In this document: positions 35,907 through 43,877 of the stretch, in pieces
How the letters are laid out: each line of letters opens with the position of its first letter
Position numbering within the stretch: the first letter of the stretch is position 1
Source: Burkholderiales bacterium JOSHI_001
GTDB taxonomy: Bacteria > Pseudomonadota > Gammaproteobacteria > Burkholderiales > Burkholderiaceae_C
Reading direction: 5' to 3'
DNA: 64,000 nt
Assembly: GCA_000244995.1 (NCBI GenBank)
Contig: CM001438.1
Coordinates: 3,744,090-3,808,089 of the forward strand
The notes under the pieces: model-generated
What the model saw: only the letters and a program-made list of their open reading frames with translations
Databases searched by the model: none
Told to the model about the DNA's origin: nothing
Position numbers and translations under genes: made by a program

Positions 35907-36386
35907 TCACAGCGTCGCGGCCAAGGCCGCGAGTTGGTCGGTGGCCACGCCCCACCCGGCATGGAAGCCCATCTTCTCGTGGGCAGCGCAGTCCTCGGCC
36001 GACCAGTGGCGCACACGGGCGGTGTAGCGCGTCTTGCCATCCTCGTCCTCGAAGCTCAGGATGCCGGTCATGAAGGGCTTGCCAGAAGGCACCCAGGCCG
36101 AGGTGTAGGCGTCGGTGAAGACCAGGCGTTCGTTGGGCACGACCTCCAGGTACACGCCACAGTTAGGCACCCGCGTGCCGTCCGGGCCCTGCATGGTGAT
36201 GACATTGGCGCCGCCCGCGCGCAGGTCGACCTCGGCCGCCACCGTCTTCCAGGGCGGCGGCGTGAACCATTGCAGGATCAGCGCGGGTTCGGTCCAGCAC
36301 CGGAACAGCTTGTCCCGCGGCGCGTCGATCAGCCGCGTCAGCACAAGTTCATGGGAGGCCGGGCTTGACGTTGTAGGGTCTGACAT
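35907..36386 (-). CDS. SRPBCC (AHSA1) family protein
   Basis: 159-aa activator-of-Hsp90-like START-fold protein: LTRLIDAPRDKLFRCWTEPALILQWF start, PFMTGILSFEDEDGKTRYTARVRHW, then HEKMGFHAGWGVATDQL. These bind hydrophobic ligands; the physiological role is unknown. It follows the DUF1428 gene by 46 bp on the same strand. Confidence 0.85.
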   Translation of the reverse strand: MSDPTTSSPASHELVLTRLIDAPRDKLFRCWTEPALILQWFTPPPWKTVAAEVDLRAGGANVITMQGPDGTRVPNCGVYLEVVPNERLVFTDAYTSAWVPSGKPFMTGILSFEDEDGKTRYTARVRHWSAEDCAAHEKMGFHAGWGVATDQLAALAATL

Positions 36387-36432
36387 GTGGGCTCCATTGG
36401 GATGAAAGTGGGGGGTGTTGACCAGCGCAGCG

Positions 36433-36786
36433 CTAGCGCTGCAGAAGCACCTCGAAGCCGCCGTAGATCAGCCGCTTGCCGTCGAAGGGCATCGGCAGCG
36501 CACCCGATTGCATGCGGGGGTCGGCCATCAGCTGCTTCCAGCCTTCGTCGCGCACCGCGCGCGAGGGCCAGGTGATCCACGAGAGCACCACGGCTTCGCC
36601 GGCCTCGCGCTTCACGGCCAGGGGAAAGGAGGTCAGCTTGCCATCGGGCACATCGTCGCCCCAACATTCCACGACGCTCAGTGCGCCGTGCTCCCTGAAC
36701 AAGGCCGCCACCTTCTCGGCGTGCTCCACATAGGCCTGCCGGTTGGCGACCGGCACCGGGGTGACGAATCCGTCGACGTAGTTCAT
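36433..36786 (-). CDS. DUF1428 (YbaA-like) protein
   Basis: 117-aa dimeric alpha-beta barrel protein of the DUF1428 family (MNYVDGFVTPVP, ECWGDDVPDGKLTSFPLAV, VLSWITWPSRAVRDEGW, DGKRLIYGGFEVLL). Function unknown; often found with AHSA1 and VOC genes under a TetR or ArsR repressor. First gene of the small operon. A palindrome 76 bp upstream may be its operator. Confidence 0.88.
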   Translation of the reverse strand: MNYVDGFVTPVPVANRQAYVEHAEKVAALFREHGALSVVECWGDDVPDGKLTSFPLAVKREAGEAVVLSWITWPSRAVRDEGWKQLMADPRMQSGALPMPFDGKRLIYGGFEVLLQR

Positions 36787-36861
36787 GGCGGGATCTCCTT
36801 GCCCAAGGCGGATGAAGTGCCAGTCCAGGCCCATACCGACTGGTTGGTTTGATGAAAACAT

Positions 36862-36876
36862 ACCAAACAGTATGGT
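36862..36876. promoter_or_regulatory. Operator-like dyad upstream of DUF1428
   Basis: ACCAAACAGTATGGT: 7-bp arms with one mismatch around a single central base, in an AT-rich patch upstream of the DUF1428 start. This resembles TetR-family operators. No TetR gene is in the window. Confidence 0.5.
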
Positions 36877-37027
36877 GTCAAGCCAGGGTGGACCCGGGGC
36901 ATCCACCCGCTGCCGCGGCCCACGCCGGTTCGCGGGGCCGCGTTGATGAGAAGCGTCAAGGCCGGACTCGCCCGTGCCCAGGTACATTGGGTCCGTGCGT
37001 TCACCAGCCGCCAGGAGAGACCCGCCG

Positions 37028-37075
37028 ATGTCCGAACCGCGCAGGCAAGGCCTGCTCGCACGGCAGCGGCCGTGA
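37028..37075 (+). other. 15-codon leader reading frame coupled to the SulP start
   Basis: ATG with a good ribosome site (AGGAGAG, 8 bases upstream) opens a 15-codon frame whose TGA overlaps the GTG at 37072 as GTGA. It may be a leader peptide that couples translation to the transporter. Alternatively a one-base frameshift has separated the true N-terminus from the rest. Confidence 0.4.
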
Positions 37076-38784
37076 GCCTGGGGCGCTGGCTGCCTGGCCT
37101 GCAGGGCCTGGCCCACTATGACAGGGCCTGGTTGCGGCACGACCTGGTGGCCGGTCTGGTGCTCACCGCCGTGCTGGTGCCGGTGGGTGTGGCCTATGCG
37201 GTGGCCTCGGGGCTGCCACCCATCTGCGGCTTGTACGCCACTGTCTTCGGCTTGCTGGCCTATGCCATGTTCGGCCCCAGCCGTGTGCTGGTGCTGGGCC
37301 CCGATTCGTCGCTGGTGGCGCTGGTGGCCGGTGTGGTGCTGCCGCTGTCCGGCGGCGACCCACAGCGCGCCATGGCCCTGGCCGGGATGATGGCGGTGGT
37401 CTCGGGTGGCTTGTGCATCGTGGCCGGGCTGGCACGCCTGGGCTTCGTCACCGAATTGCTTTCCAAGCCCATCCGCTACGGCTACATGAACGGCATCGCG
37501 CTGACCGTGCTGGTCACCCAGCTGCCAGCGCTGTTCGGCATCAGCGCCCGGGGCCAGGGCCCGCTGGACCAGGTTCAGGTTTTTGCTTCCGCGGTGGTGT
37601 CGGGCCTGACCCACGCGCCGTCGCTGGCGCTCGGCGCGGGCACCCTGGTCGTCATGGCGCTGCTCAAGGGCCATGCGCGGATTCCCGGCGTGCTGGTGGC
37701 CGTGCTGGCGGCCACGGCGCTCACCTCGCTGTTGAACCTGGCCGGTGGCGCCGGGGTGGCCGTGCTGGGGCCGCTGCCCCAAGGCCTGCCGGGTTTCGCC
37801 CTGCCCCTCATCGCTGCCAGCGACATCGGTGCGGTGCTGCTGGGGGGCCTGGCGGTGGCTCTGGTGTCTTTTGCCGACACCAGCGTGCTGTCGCGCACCC
37901 ATGCCGCGCGCAGCCAGTCGGCCGTGGATGCCAACCAGGAAATGATCGGCCTGGGCGCGGCCAACCTGGCGGCCGGGCTGTTCCAGGGCTTTCCGGTCAG
38001 CGCCAGCGCCTCGCGCACGCCGGTGGCCCTGGCCGCCGGCGGGCGCACGCAACTGACCAGCGTGGTGGGCGCCCTGGCGGTGGCGCTGCTGCTGGGCCTG
38101 GCGCCCAACCTGCTGGCCAGCCTGCCCATGGCCAGCCTGGCGGCCGTGGTGATGGCCTCTGCGCTGGCCTTGATCGAGGTGGACGACCTGAAGCGCATCT
38201 TCCGGATCCAGCCCTGGGAATTCTGGCTGTCCCAGGCCTGCCTGCTGGGGGTGGTGTTGCTGGGGCCCATTCCCGGCATCGGCCTGGCCATCGCCATGGC
38301 CGTGGTCGAATTCCTGTGGGAGGCCTGGCGCCCGCATTCCGCGGTGCTGGGCCGGGTGGACGGCATCAAGGGCTACCACGACATCGGGCGCCACCCCCAG
38401 GCGCGGCAGGTGCCGGGGCTCGTGCTCTTCCGCTGGGACGCCCCGCTGTTCTTCGCCAACGCCGAATGGTTCAAGCAACGCGTGCTGGACGCCGTGGCCG
38501 CCTCGCCCAGCGCCGTCACCCGCGTGGTGGTGGGGGCCGAGCCCATCACCAGCATCGACGTCACCGCCTCGGACGCGCTGGGTGAACTGGACCGCGCGCT
38601 GCAGGCCGCCGGCATTGAACTGTGCCTGGCCGAGATGAAGGGCCCGGTGAAGGACAAGCTCAAGCGCTTCGGCCAGTTCGCCAGCCTGGGCGAATCGCGC
38701 TTCTTTCCCACGTTGGGCGAAGCGGTGAACGCCCATGTCAAATCAAGCGCGATCGAGTGGGTGGACTGGGAAGACCGGCGCTGA
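37072..38784 (+). CDS. SulP-family anion transporter with STAS domain
   Basis: 570 aa from GTG 37072. Opening LPGLQGLAHYDRAWLRHDLVAGLVLTAVLVPVGVAYA is the usual SulP N-terminus and transmembrane segment 1. About 12 membrane segments follow to ~residue 430, with DANQEMIGLGAANLAAGLFQGFPVSASASRTP as family signature. The STAS domain occupies about 445-560 (ITSIDVTASDALGELDRAL). An in-frame ATG at 36946 would add 42 residues of unlikely composition without a ribosome site. The anion is unknown. Confidence 0.85.
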   Translation: MSLGRWLPGLQGLAHYDRAWLRHDLVAGLVLTAVLVPVGVAYAVASGLPPICGLYATVFGLLAYAMFGPSRVLVLGPDSSLVALVAGVVLPLSGGDPQRAMALAGMMAVVSGGLCIVAGLARLGFVTELLSKPIRYGYMNGIALTVLVTQLPALFGISARGQGPLDQVQVFASAVVSGLTHAPSLALGAGTLVVMALLKGHARIPGVLVAVLAATALTSLLNLAGGAGVAVLGPLPQGLPGFALPLIAASDIGAVLLGGLAVALVSFADTSVLSRTHAARSQSAVDANQEMIGLGAANLAAGLFQGFPVSASASRTPVALAAGGRTQLTSVVGALAVALLLGLAPNLLASLPMASLAAVVMASALALIEVDDLKRIFRIQPWEFWLSQACLLGVVLLGPIPGIGLAIAMAVVEFLWEAWRPHSAVLGRVDGIKGYHDIGRHPQARQVPGLVLFRWDAPLFFANAEWFKQRVLDAVAASPSAVTRVVVGAEPITSIDVTASDALGELDRALQAAGIELCLAEMKGPVKDKLKRFGQFASLGESRFFPTLGEAVNAHVKSSAIEWVDWEDRR

Positions 38785-38790
38785 GGCATT

Positions 38791-38812
38791 AATCGTATAA
38801 ACGATTTATACT
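38791..38812. promoter_or_regulatory. Nested palindromes over the -10 box of the RHH-like gene
   Basis: Two overlapping perfect dyads: AATCGT-ATAA-ACGATT (38791-38806) and GTATAAA-CGA-TTTATAC (38795-38811). The second includes the -10 box TATACT (38807-38812). There is no good -35 box. The site is an AT island in GC-rich DNA right after the SulP stop and 32 bp before the next ATG, as expected for an autoregulated promoter. Confidence 0.65.
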
Positions 38813-38843
38813 GTTGTCCTGTCTTTCAAACCAAAGGCCGTTC

Positions 38844-39311
38844 ATGCACGCCACCCGCTCCGCTGAAAAACACCCCCATGCCGCCACCGCCCGCAAGAAG
38901 CCCGCGGTGACCGCCAAGACCGCCGCCGCGCCCAAGGCCAAGCCTGTGCCCCCGGCCGCCGCACCGGCGCCCGCGCCGGCCATCGACAAGAAGCCGGCCG
39001 TTGCCGCCAGCCCGGTGTCCAAAGCCACCAAGGCGGTCAAGCCCCCCAAGGCCACGAAGCCGCCCAAGCCCGTGAAGCTGCCCAAGGCCGGATCGGCCCT
39101 GGTGCGCGACAGCTTCACCATGCCCGAAGACGACTTCAAGCGCATCGCCACCCTGAAGGCGCGCGCGCTGAAAGCGCAGCGCCCGGCCAAGAAGAGCGAG
39201 TTGCTGCGCGCCGGCCTGCATGTGCTGGAAGGCCTGACCGCCGCCGCGCTGGTGCAGGTGCTGAACCGTCTGGTCACGCTGAAGCCGGGACGCCCGAAGA
39301 AGCACCACTGA
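38844..39311 (+). CDS. Lys/Pro/Ala-rich protein with RHH-like C-terminus
   Basis: 155 aa. Residues 1-90 are a low-complexity, strongly basic Lys-Ala-Pro tail with KPPKATKPPKP-type repeats, as in histone-H1-like bacterial proteins. Residues ~95-135 (SFTMPEDDFKRIATLKARAL, then KKSELLRAGLHVL) look like a ribbon-helix-helix DNA-binding unit: a short strand then two helices. It probably binds DNA, with the tail adding non-specific affinity. Ribosome site AAAGG 6 bases before the ATG. The palindromic promoter suggests self-regulation. No characterised homologue known to me. Confidence 0.7.
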   Translation: MHATRSAEKHPHAATARKKPAVTAKTAAAPKAKPVPPAAAPAPAPAIDKKPAVAASPVSKATKAVKPPKATKPPKPVKLPKAGSALVRDSFTMPEDDFKRIATLKARALKAQRPAKKSELLRAGLHVLEGLTAAALVQVLNRLVTLKPGRPKKHH

Positions 39312-39400
39312 AGCCCGGCCGGCCGAGCGGCGCGCGTGCGCTTCACACGCGCGTCATGCCCACCCGGCAGGATGGCCCCATCGCACGATGGGAGCCGCCG

Positions 39401-40252
39401 ATGGATGCCGACAGCCAGGACGCGTTCAGCGTTCGAACGGTCTGGATCTCCGACCTGCACCTGGGCACGCCGGGTTGCCAGGCCCGCGCCTTGCTGGACT
39501 TCCTGCGCGACGTGGACTGCCACACCCTGTATTTGGTGGGCGACATCATCGACGGCTGGCAGCTGCGCCGCAGCTGGTACTGGCCGCAGGCGCACAACGA
39601 CGTGGTGCAGAAGATCCTGCGCAAGGCGCGCAAGGGCACGCGCGTGGTGTTCGTGCCGGGCAACCACGACGAGTTCGCACGCAAGTACCTGAGCCTGAAC
39701 TTTGGTGGCGTGGAAGTGCAGGACGACTGCATCCACACCACCGCGGACGGCAAGCGCCTGTGGGTGACCCACGGCGACCTGTTCGACGGTGTGATCCAGT
39801 GCGCCAAGTGGCTGGCCTACGTCGGCGACATGGCCTACGAGTTCGTGCTGAAGGTGAACCGCCACGTCAACGCCCTGCGCGCGCGCGCCGGCCTGCCCTA
39901 CTGGAGCCTGTCGCGCTACCTGAAGTTCAAGGTCAAGCGCGCGGTCAGCTACGTGGGCGACTTCGAAGCCGCGGTGGCCCGCGAGGCCCGCCGCCGCGGG
40001 GTGCACGGCGTGGTCTGCGGGCACATCCACCACGCTGAAATCCGCGAGGTGGACGGCGTGCTGTACTGCAACGACGGCGACTGGGTGGAAAGCCTCACCG
40101 CGCTGGTGGAACACCACGACGGCCGGCTGGAAATCATCGACCGCGGCGCCCGGCGCGCCCTGGCGCCCCTTCAGGCCGGCTGCGCACGCGGCGCAGCGCA
40201 GCCCGACGCGTCGGGCACCGCCGAACCGGCACCGGCCCTTCGCAACACCTGA
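39401..40252 (+). CDS. UDP-2,3-diacylglucosamine pyrophosphatase-like metallophosphatase
   Basis: 283-aa calcineurin-like phosphoesterase of the LpxH/YbbF-like family. Metal motifs in order: DLHLG, GDIIDGW, GNHDEF, HGD and GHIHHAEI. LpxH cleaves UDP-2,3-diacylglucosamine in lipid A synthesis. This longer form (core ~250 aa) is the LpxH2-type or a related phosphatase acting at the membrane. ATG 39401 is favoured by GGGAG 6 bases upstream. The last 82 bp overlap the end of the convergent glycosyltransferase gene. Confidence 0.83.
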   Translation: MDADSQDAFSVRTVWISDLHLGTPGCQARALLDFLRDVDCHTLYLVGDIIDGWQLRRSWYWPQAHNDVVQKILRKARKGTRVVFVPGNHDEFARKYLSLNFGGVEVQDDCIHTTADGKRLWVTHGDLFDGVIQCAKWLAYVGDMAYEFVLKVNRHVNALRARAGLPYWSLSRYLKFKVKRAVSYVGDFEAAVAREARRRGVHGVVCGHIHHAEIREVDGVLYCNDGDWVESLTALVEHHDGRLEIIDRGARRALAPLQAGCARGAAQPDASGTAEPAPALRNT

Positions 40253-41355
40253 GCCAGGATGTCCGGCACCTCGAAGACCGCCCGGTTCTCGATGGCGCGC
40301 GCGCGTTGCCGGTAGCGTGGCAGGTCGGCCATCAGTTGCCGCACGCCCATCGGCAGGGCCTGCACAGCGTCCACCACCACGCCGGCCTCGCGCTGCAGCA
40401 GCCAGTCGGCGTTGTAGCGCTCCTGCGGGATGGTGGCGGCGTTGGCAAAGGTCACCACCGGCAGGCCGCATTGCAGCGCTTCGCTGATGCAGCCGGGCCC
40501 GGGCTTGCCGATGAAAAAGTCCGACACCGCCATGTAGCGCGCCACCTCGCGGGTGAAACCCACCACCGCATGCGGGGCGGGCCGGCGCAGGTCCACCAGC
40601 CGGTCGGCCAGTTCGCCGTTGTGGCCGCAGATCAGGATCAGTTGCACATCGGGCAGCGAACGGGCCACGTCCAGCATCTGCCGCGCGCCGTGGCCACCGA
40701 ACATCACCAGGCCCACCGGCCGCAACGGGTCCAGGCCCAGCGAGACCAGCATGGATTCGCGCTTCACCTCGGGCGCGTCGTAGAAATCCGGCCGCAGGAT
40801 CATGCCGCTGACCCGGTGCACGCGCTGCGGTGCATGGCCCAGCGCCAGCGCCTGCTGCACGGCGTGGTCGGTCCCGCAGATGAAGTGCTGGGGCTGCTGG
40901 TCCTCGATCCAGAAGTGGGGTGCAAAGTCCGCCATGTCGGTCAGCACCGTCACATAGGGCACACCCGGCCGGGCCCGCGCCAGCGAATCAAACAGGCAGC
41001 GGTTGAAGTTGGGCACCAGCGACACCACCAACTGCGGCTCGCTGCCTTGCCAATGTGCGCAAAGCCGGCGAACCAGGGCGCCATGGGCCAGCCGGATCAG
41101 GCCCTGCAGCAGGCGCAATTCCCGGCGCATGCCCCGGGTGTTGCCGCCGGCCAGGCGGCGGTTGTACAGGTCTTCGGGCGCCATGCCCAGCCAGCGCTTG
41201 AAGCGCTGCCGGTCGTCCAGCACCTCGAACAGGTTGACCGTGCGCACGGTCCAGGGCCGGTGCTGCTGCGCCATCACCGCCTGCAAGGCAGTAGCGGCAG
41301 CACGGTGGCCACCGCCCGCGTTGAAGTAAACCAGATCGACCTTGGGCGTGTTCAT
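40171..41355 (-). CDS. MGDG-synthase-like glycosyltransferase (GT28)
   Basis: 394 aa. N-terminal MGDG-synthase-type domain starting YFNAGGGHRAAATALQ (acceptor side), and C-terminal GT28 domain with VMFGGHGARQML, GFTREVARYMAVSDFFIGKPGPGCISEALQCGLP (nucleotide-sugar site). Relatives glycosylate diacylglycerol or other membrane lipids. No signal peptide. Its 3' end overlaps the convergent metallophosphatase gene by 82 bp, so both C-termini are encoded on opposite strands of the same DNA. Confidence 0.82.
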   Translation of the reverse strand: MNTPKVDLVYFNAGGGHRAAATALQAVMAQQHRPWTVRTVNLFEVLDDRQRFKRWLGMAPEDLYNRRLAGGNTRGMRRELRLLQGLIRLAHGALVRRLCAHWQGSEPQLVVSLVPNFNRCLFDSLARARPGVPYVTVLTDMADFAPHFWIEDQQPQHFICGTDHAVQQALALGHAPQRVHRVSGMILRPDFYDAPEVKRESMLVSLGLDPLRPVGLVMFGGHGARQMLDVARSLPDVQLILICGHNGELADRLVDLRRPAPHAVVGFTREVARYMAVSDFFIGKPGPGCISEALQCGLPVVTFANAATIPQERYNADWLLQREAGVVVDAVQALPMGVRQLMADLPRYRQRARAIENRAVFEVPDILAQVLRRAGAGSAVPDASGCAAPRAQPA

Positions 41356-41445
41356 GGCCCCGCATGCTGCGGGGCGCGCATGACAGGGGCGTGAAGCTGA
41401 GGGCCAGGGCCTGCCAGCCGGGGCGCTGCCCCGCCGGGATGCGAA

Positions 41446-41664
41446 TCAGTCCAGTTCGCCCCAGCCCGTGGCCACGCGGCGGTAGCGGCCTTCGTTGTCC
41501 AGCGCATGCCGCGGCACTTCGTGGCCGGTGCCTTCGAGCACCTCGCCGCTGAAGCGCGAGCGGATCACGTCACGCTCGGCCTTGAAGGGCGCCAGCACCA
41601 TGCCGTGGGTCTGGCTGTCGTAGGTGCGAAAGCTGAAAACAGTGGCGGTTTCCTGCGCAGTCAT
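41446..41664 (-). CDS. Small conserved hypothetical protein
   Basis: 72 aa, no membrane segment or known motif. It reads like a conserved short Burkholderiales protein: FSFRTYDSQTHGMVLAPFKA, then HEVPRHALDNEGRYRRVATGWGELD at the end. ATG 41664 is chosen; upstream in-frame codons to 41742 look non-coding. Function unknown. It is divergent from the OlsB-like gene. Confidence 0.6.
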   Translation of the reverse strand: MTAQETATVFSFRTYDSQTHGMVLAPFKAERDVIRSRFSGEVLEGTGHEVPRHALDNEGRYRRVATGWGELD

Positions 41665-41781
41665 GCTGCGTACCCCTCGGGTCGTTGAGTTCGTCCGGAC
41701 GGCCAAGCGCAGCAATCTAACGCAGCCCTCCCCACCCGGCAAGCAATTGTGTGACAGGCCGGCCCACGCCGCGTCACAGGC

Positions 41782-42657
41782 ATGTCACTGCTGCACCCGA
41801 GCATTCTCGCCATGAACAGCACCCTCACCCTGAACCCGGCGGAAACCGTGGCATCGCAGGCCACGGCTCTGGACATCCAAGGCGCACGGTCATCCCGTGC
41901 CGGCCAAGCGGCCGAAAACACCGTGGAGCTGCAGGCCGTGTGGGCCCGCCATGCCGACGAGGTGGCCCAGGCCCTGCGCCTGCGCCACCGGGTGTTCGTG
42001 GACGAAATGGGCGCGCGCCCGGCGGTGCTGCCCGGCACACCGCCCGGCATGGACATGGACCGCTTCGACCTGCACTGTGAACACCTGATCGTGCGCACCG
42101 TCGAGACCGACGCCGCGCCCGAACGCGTGGTGGGCACCTACCGCGTGCTGACACCCACCGGCGCGCAACGCGCCGGGGCCCTGTACAGCGACGGCGAATT
42201 CGACCTGAGCCCGCTGAGCCACCTGCGGGCACAGACCGTGGAGCTGGGCCGTTCCTGCATCGACCCCGAATTCCGCAGCGGCGGCGTGATCCTGCTGCTG
42301 TGGAGCCGCCTGGCCGAGTTCATGCAGCGCAATGACCTGCGCTGGATGGTGGGCTGCGCCAGCGTGCCCATGCGCGATGGCGGCCACGCCGCGGCCAGCC
42401 TGTGGGCCACCCTGCGCCAGCAGTTCATGGCCCCGCCCGAGATGCAGGTGACGCCGCACCTGCCGTTGCCGGTGGAACACCTGCGCCAGGATCTGCCGGT
42501 GGAGCCGCCCGCCTTGATCAAGGGTTACCTGCGCTGCGGCGCGCGCCTGCTGGGCGCCCCGGCCTGGGACCCCGACTTCGGCACCGCCGACCTGCCGATG
42601 ATGCTGGACCTGCAGGCCCTGCCGCTGTCCTACCGCCGCCGCTTCATGGGCGCCTGA
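41782..42657 (+). CDS. GNAT-type N-acyltransferase (OlsB/FeeM-like), copy 1
   Basis: 291-aa acyltransferase of the family that includes ornithine-lipid OlsB, N-acyl amino acid synthases and PEP-CTERM-system-associated acyltransferases. Motifs: LRHRVFVDEMG, CEHLIVRT, VVGTYRVL, VELGRSCIDPEFRSGGVILLLW (acyl donor site) and LKGYLRCGARLLGAPAWDPDFGTADLPMML (with I for L). It transfers a long acyl chain, usually from acyl-ACP, to an amine. ATG 41812 is an alternative start. A paralogue is at 54289. Downstream are an M14-like hydrolase and an alpha/beta hydrolase, then a PEP-CTERM protein. Confidence 0.82.
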   Translation: MSLLHPSILAMNSTLTLNPAETVASQATALDIQGARSSRAGQAAENTVELQAVWARHADEVAQALRLRHRVFVDEMGARPAVLPGTPPGMDMDRFDLHCEHLIVRTVETDAAPERVVGTYRVLTPTGAQRAGALYSDGEFDLSPLSHLRAQTVELGRSCIDPEFRSGGVILLLWSRLAEFMQRNDLRWMVGCASVPMRDGGHAAASLWATLRQQFMAPPEMQVTPHLPLPVEHLRQDLPVEPPALIKGYLRCGARLLGAPAWDPDFGTADLPMMLDLQALPLSYRRRFMGA

Positions 42658-42779
42658 GTCGCTGGCGCGCTGCCCACACTTCCGCCACCCGGCAGCGCGC
42701 CAGCGCGACGCCCTCGCCCAGGCCCTGCAACAGCAGGCCCCACCAGACGGCCGGCGAACCCGCCCGGCCAGCGGAATGG

Positions 42780-43877
42780 ATGATGTTTCGCATGCGGCGC
42801 AGTCTGTCGCCGCCCCATGACAGCCGCGTGGCAGAACACACCACCCACCCCCTGCTGGCCGACATCGACACCCTGATCGCCGGGGCGGGGGCGCGCCTGC
42901 GTTCGCGGGTGGTGGCGCAGGTGTCGCTGCGCCGGCAGGCCTTGCCCCTCCACCTGCTGGAGATGGGCAGCAACGCCCCCGATGCCCCGGTGCTGGCCTT
43001 GTTCGGTGGAGTGCACGGGCTGGAACGCATCGGCATCGAACTGCTGCTGTCCTTCCTGTCCAGCCTGGTGGGCCGCCTGCGCTGGGACGTGGCGGCCCAG
43101 GGTCTGCTGCAGCGGGTGCGGGTGGTGGCCATGCCCCTGGTCAACCCCGGCGGCCTGCTGCGCGGCACGCGCGCCAACCCGGCCGGCGTGGACCTGATGC
43201 GCAACGCCCCGGTGGACTGCCTGCACGGTGCGCCCACCGGGGTGGGCGGCCAGCGCCTGTCGGCCAGCCTGCCCTGGTACCGCGGGCCGGCGGGCGCACC
43301 CATGCAGACCGAAGCCCAGGCCCTGTGCGACACGGTGCTGGCCGAACTGGGCCCGCCCGGCCAGCGCCCCCTCGTCCTGTGCGTGGACTGCCACAGCGGC
43401 TTCGGCGCGCTCGACCGGCTGTGGTTTCCGCACGCCCACACGCCGCAGCCGGTGGCGCACCTGCCCGAGTTGTTCGCCTTGAACCGCCTGCTGGACTCGG
43501 CCCTGACCCACCACCCCTATGTGTTTGAACCGCAAAGCCGCCAGTACCTGGCCCACGGCGACCTGTGGGACCACCTGGTGCTGCAGGCCGACGCCATGGC
43601 CGCGGCCGGCGGCGCGCCGGTGTTCCTGCCCTTGACGCTGGAGATGGGTTCCTGGCTGTGGGTGAAGAAGAACCCGCGCCAGGTGCTGTCGCGCCAGGGC
43701 CTGTTCAACCCCTTGATCCTGCACCGGCAGCAGCGCGTGCTGCGCCGCCACCTGGGGCTGCTGGACTTCCTGCTGCGCGCCACCGCCAGCCATGCGCAAT
43801 GGCTGCCCGCACCCGACCTTCGCGAGCCGCTGCGCAGCGCCGCGCTGGCCCATTGGTACCAACCCCGTCCGCGATGA
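42780..43877 (+). CDS. M14-like zinc hydrolase (succinylglutamate desuccinylase/aspartoacylase type)
   Basis: 365-aa cytoplasmic zinc hydrolase. Zinc motif HxxE in GGVHGLERIGIELL (about residue 75-80), a substrate Arg/Asn region MPLVNPGGLLRGTRANPAGVDLMRN, second His in CVDCHSGFG, and Glu in LTLEMGSW. The family removes acyl groups from amino acids or trims peptides. Next to an N-acyltransferase it could hydrolyse N-acyl amides. Start at the first of two adjacent ATGs (42780). Its stop overlaps the next gene by 4 bp. Confidence 0.8.
   Translation: MMFRMRRSLSPPHDSRVAEHTTHPLLADIDTLIAGAGARLRSRVVAQVSLRRQALPLHLLEMGSNAPDAPVLALFGGVHGLERIGIELLLSFLSSLVGRLRWDVAAQGLLQRVRVVAMPLVNPGGLLRGTRANPAGVDLMRNAPVDCLHGAPTGVGGQRLSASLPWYRGPAGAPMQTEAQALCDTVLAELGPPGQRPLVLCVDCHSGFGALDRLWFPHAHTPQPVAHLPELFALNRLLDSALTHHPYVFEPQSRQYLAHGDLWDHLVLQADAMAAAGGAPVFLPLTLEMGSWLWVKKNPRQVLSRQGLFNPLILHRQQRVLRRHLGLLDFLLRATASHAQWLPAPDLREPLRSAALAHWYQPRPR

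Noticed and set aside
36433-38736. 767-codon leftward frame over the SulP gene
   Set aside because: Only its last 117 codons (DUF1428, from 36786) are real; the rest is antisense to a membrane transporter and has no domain.
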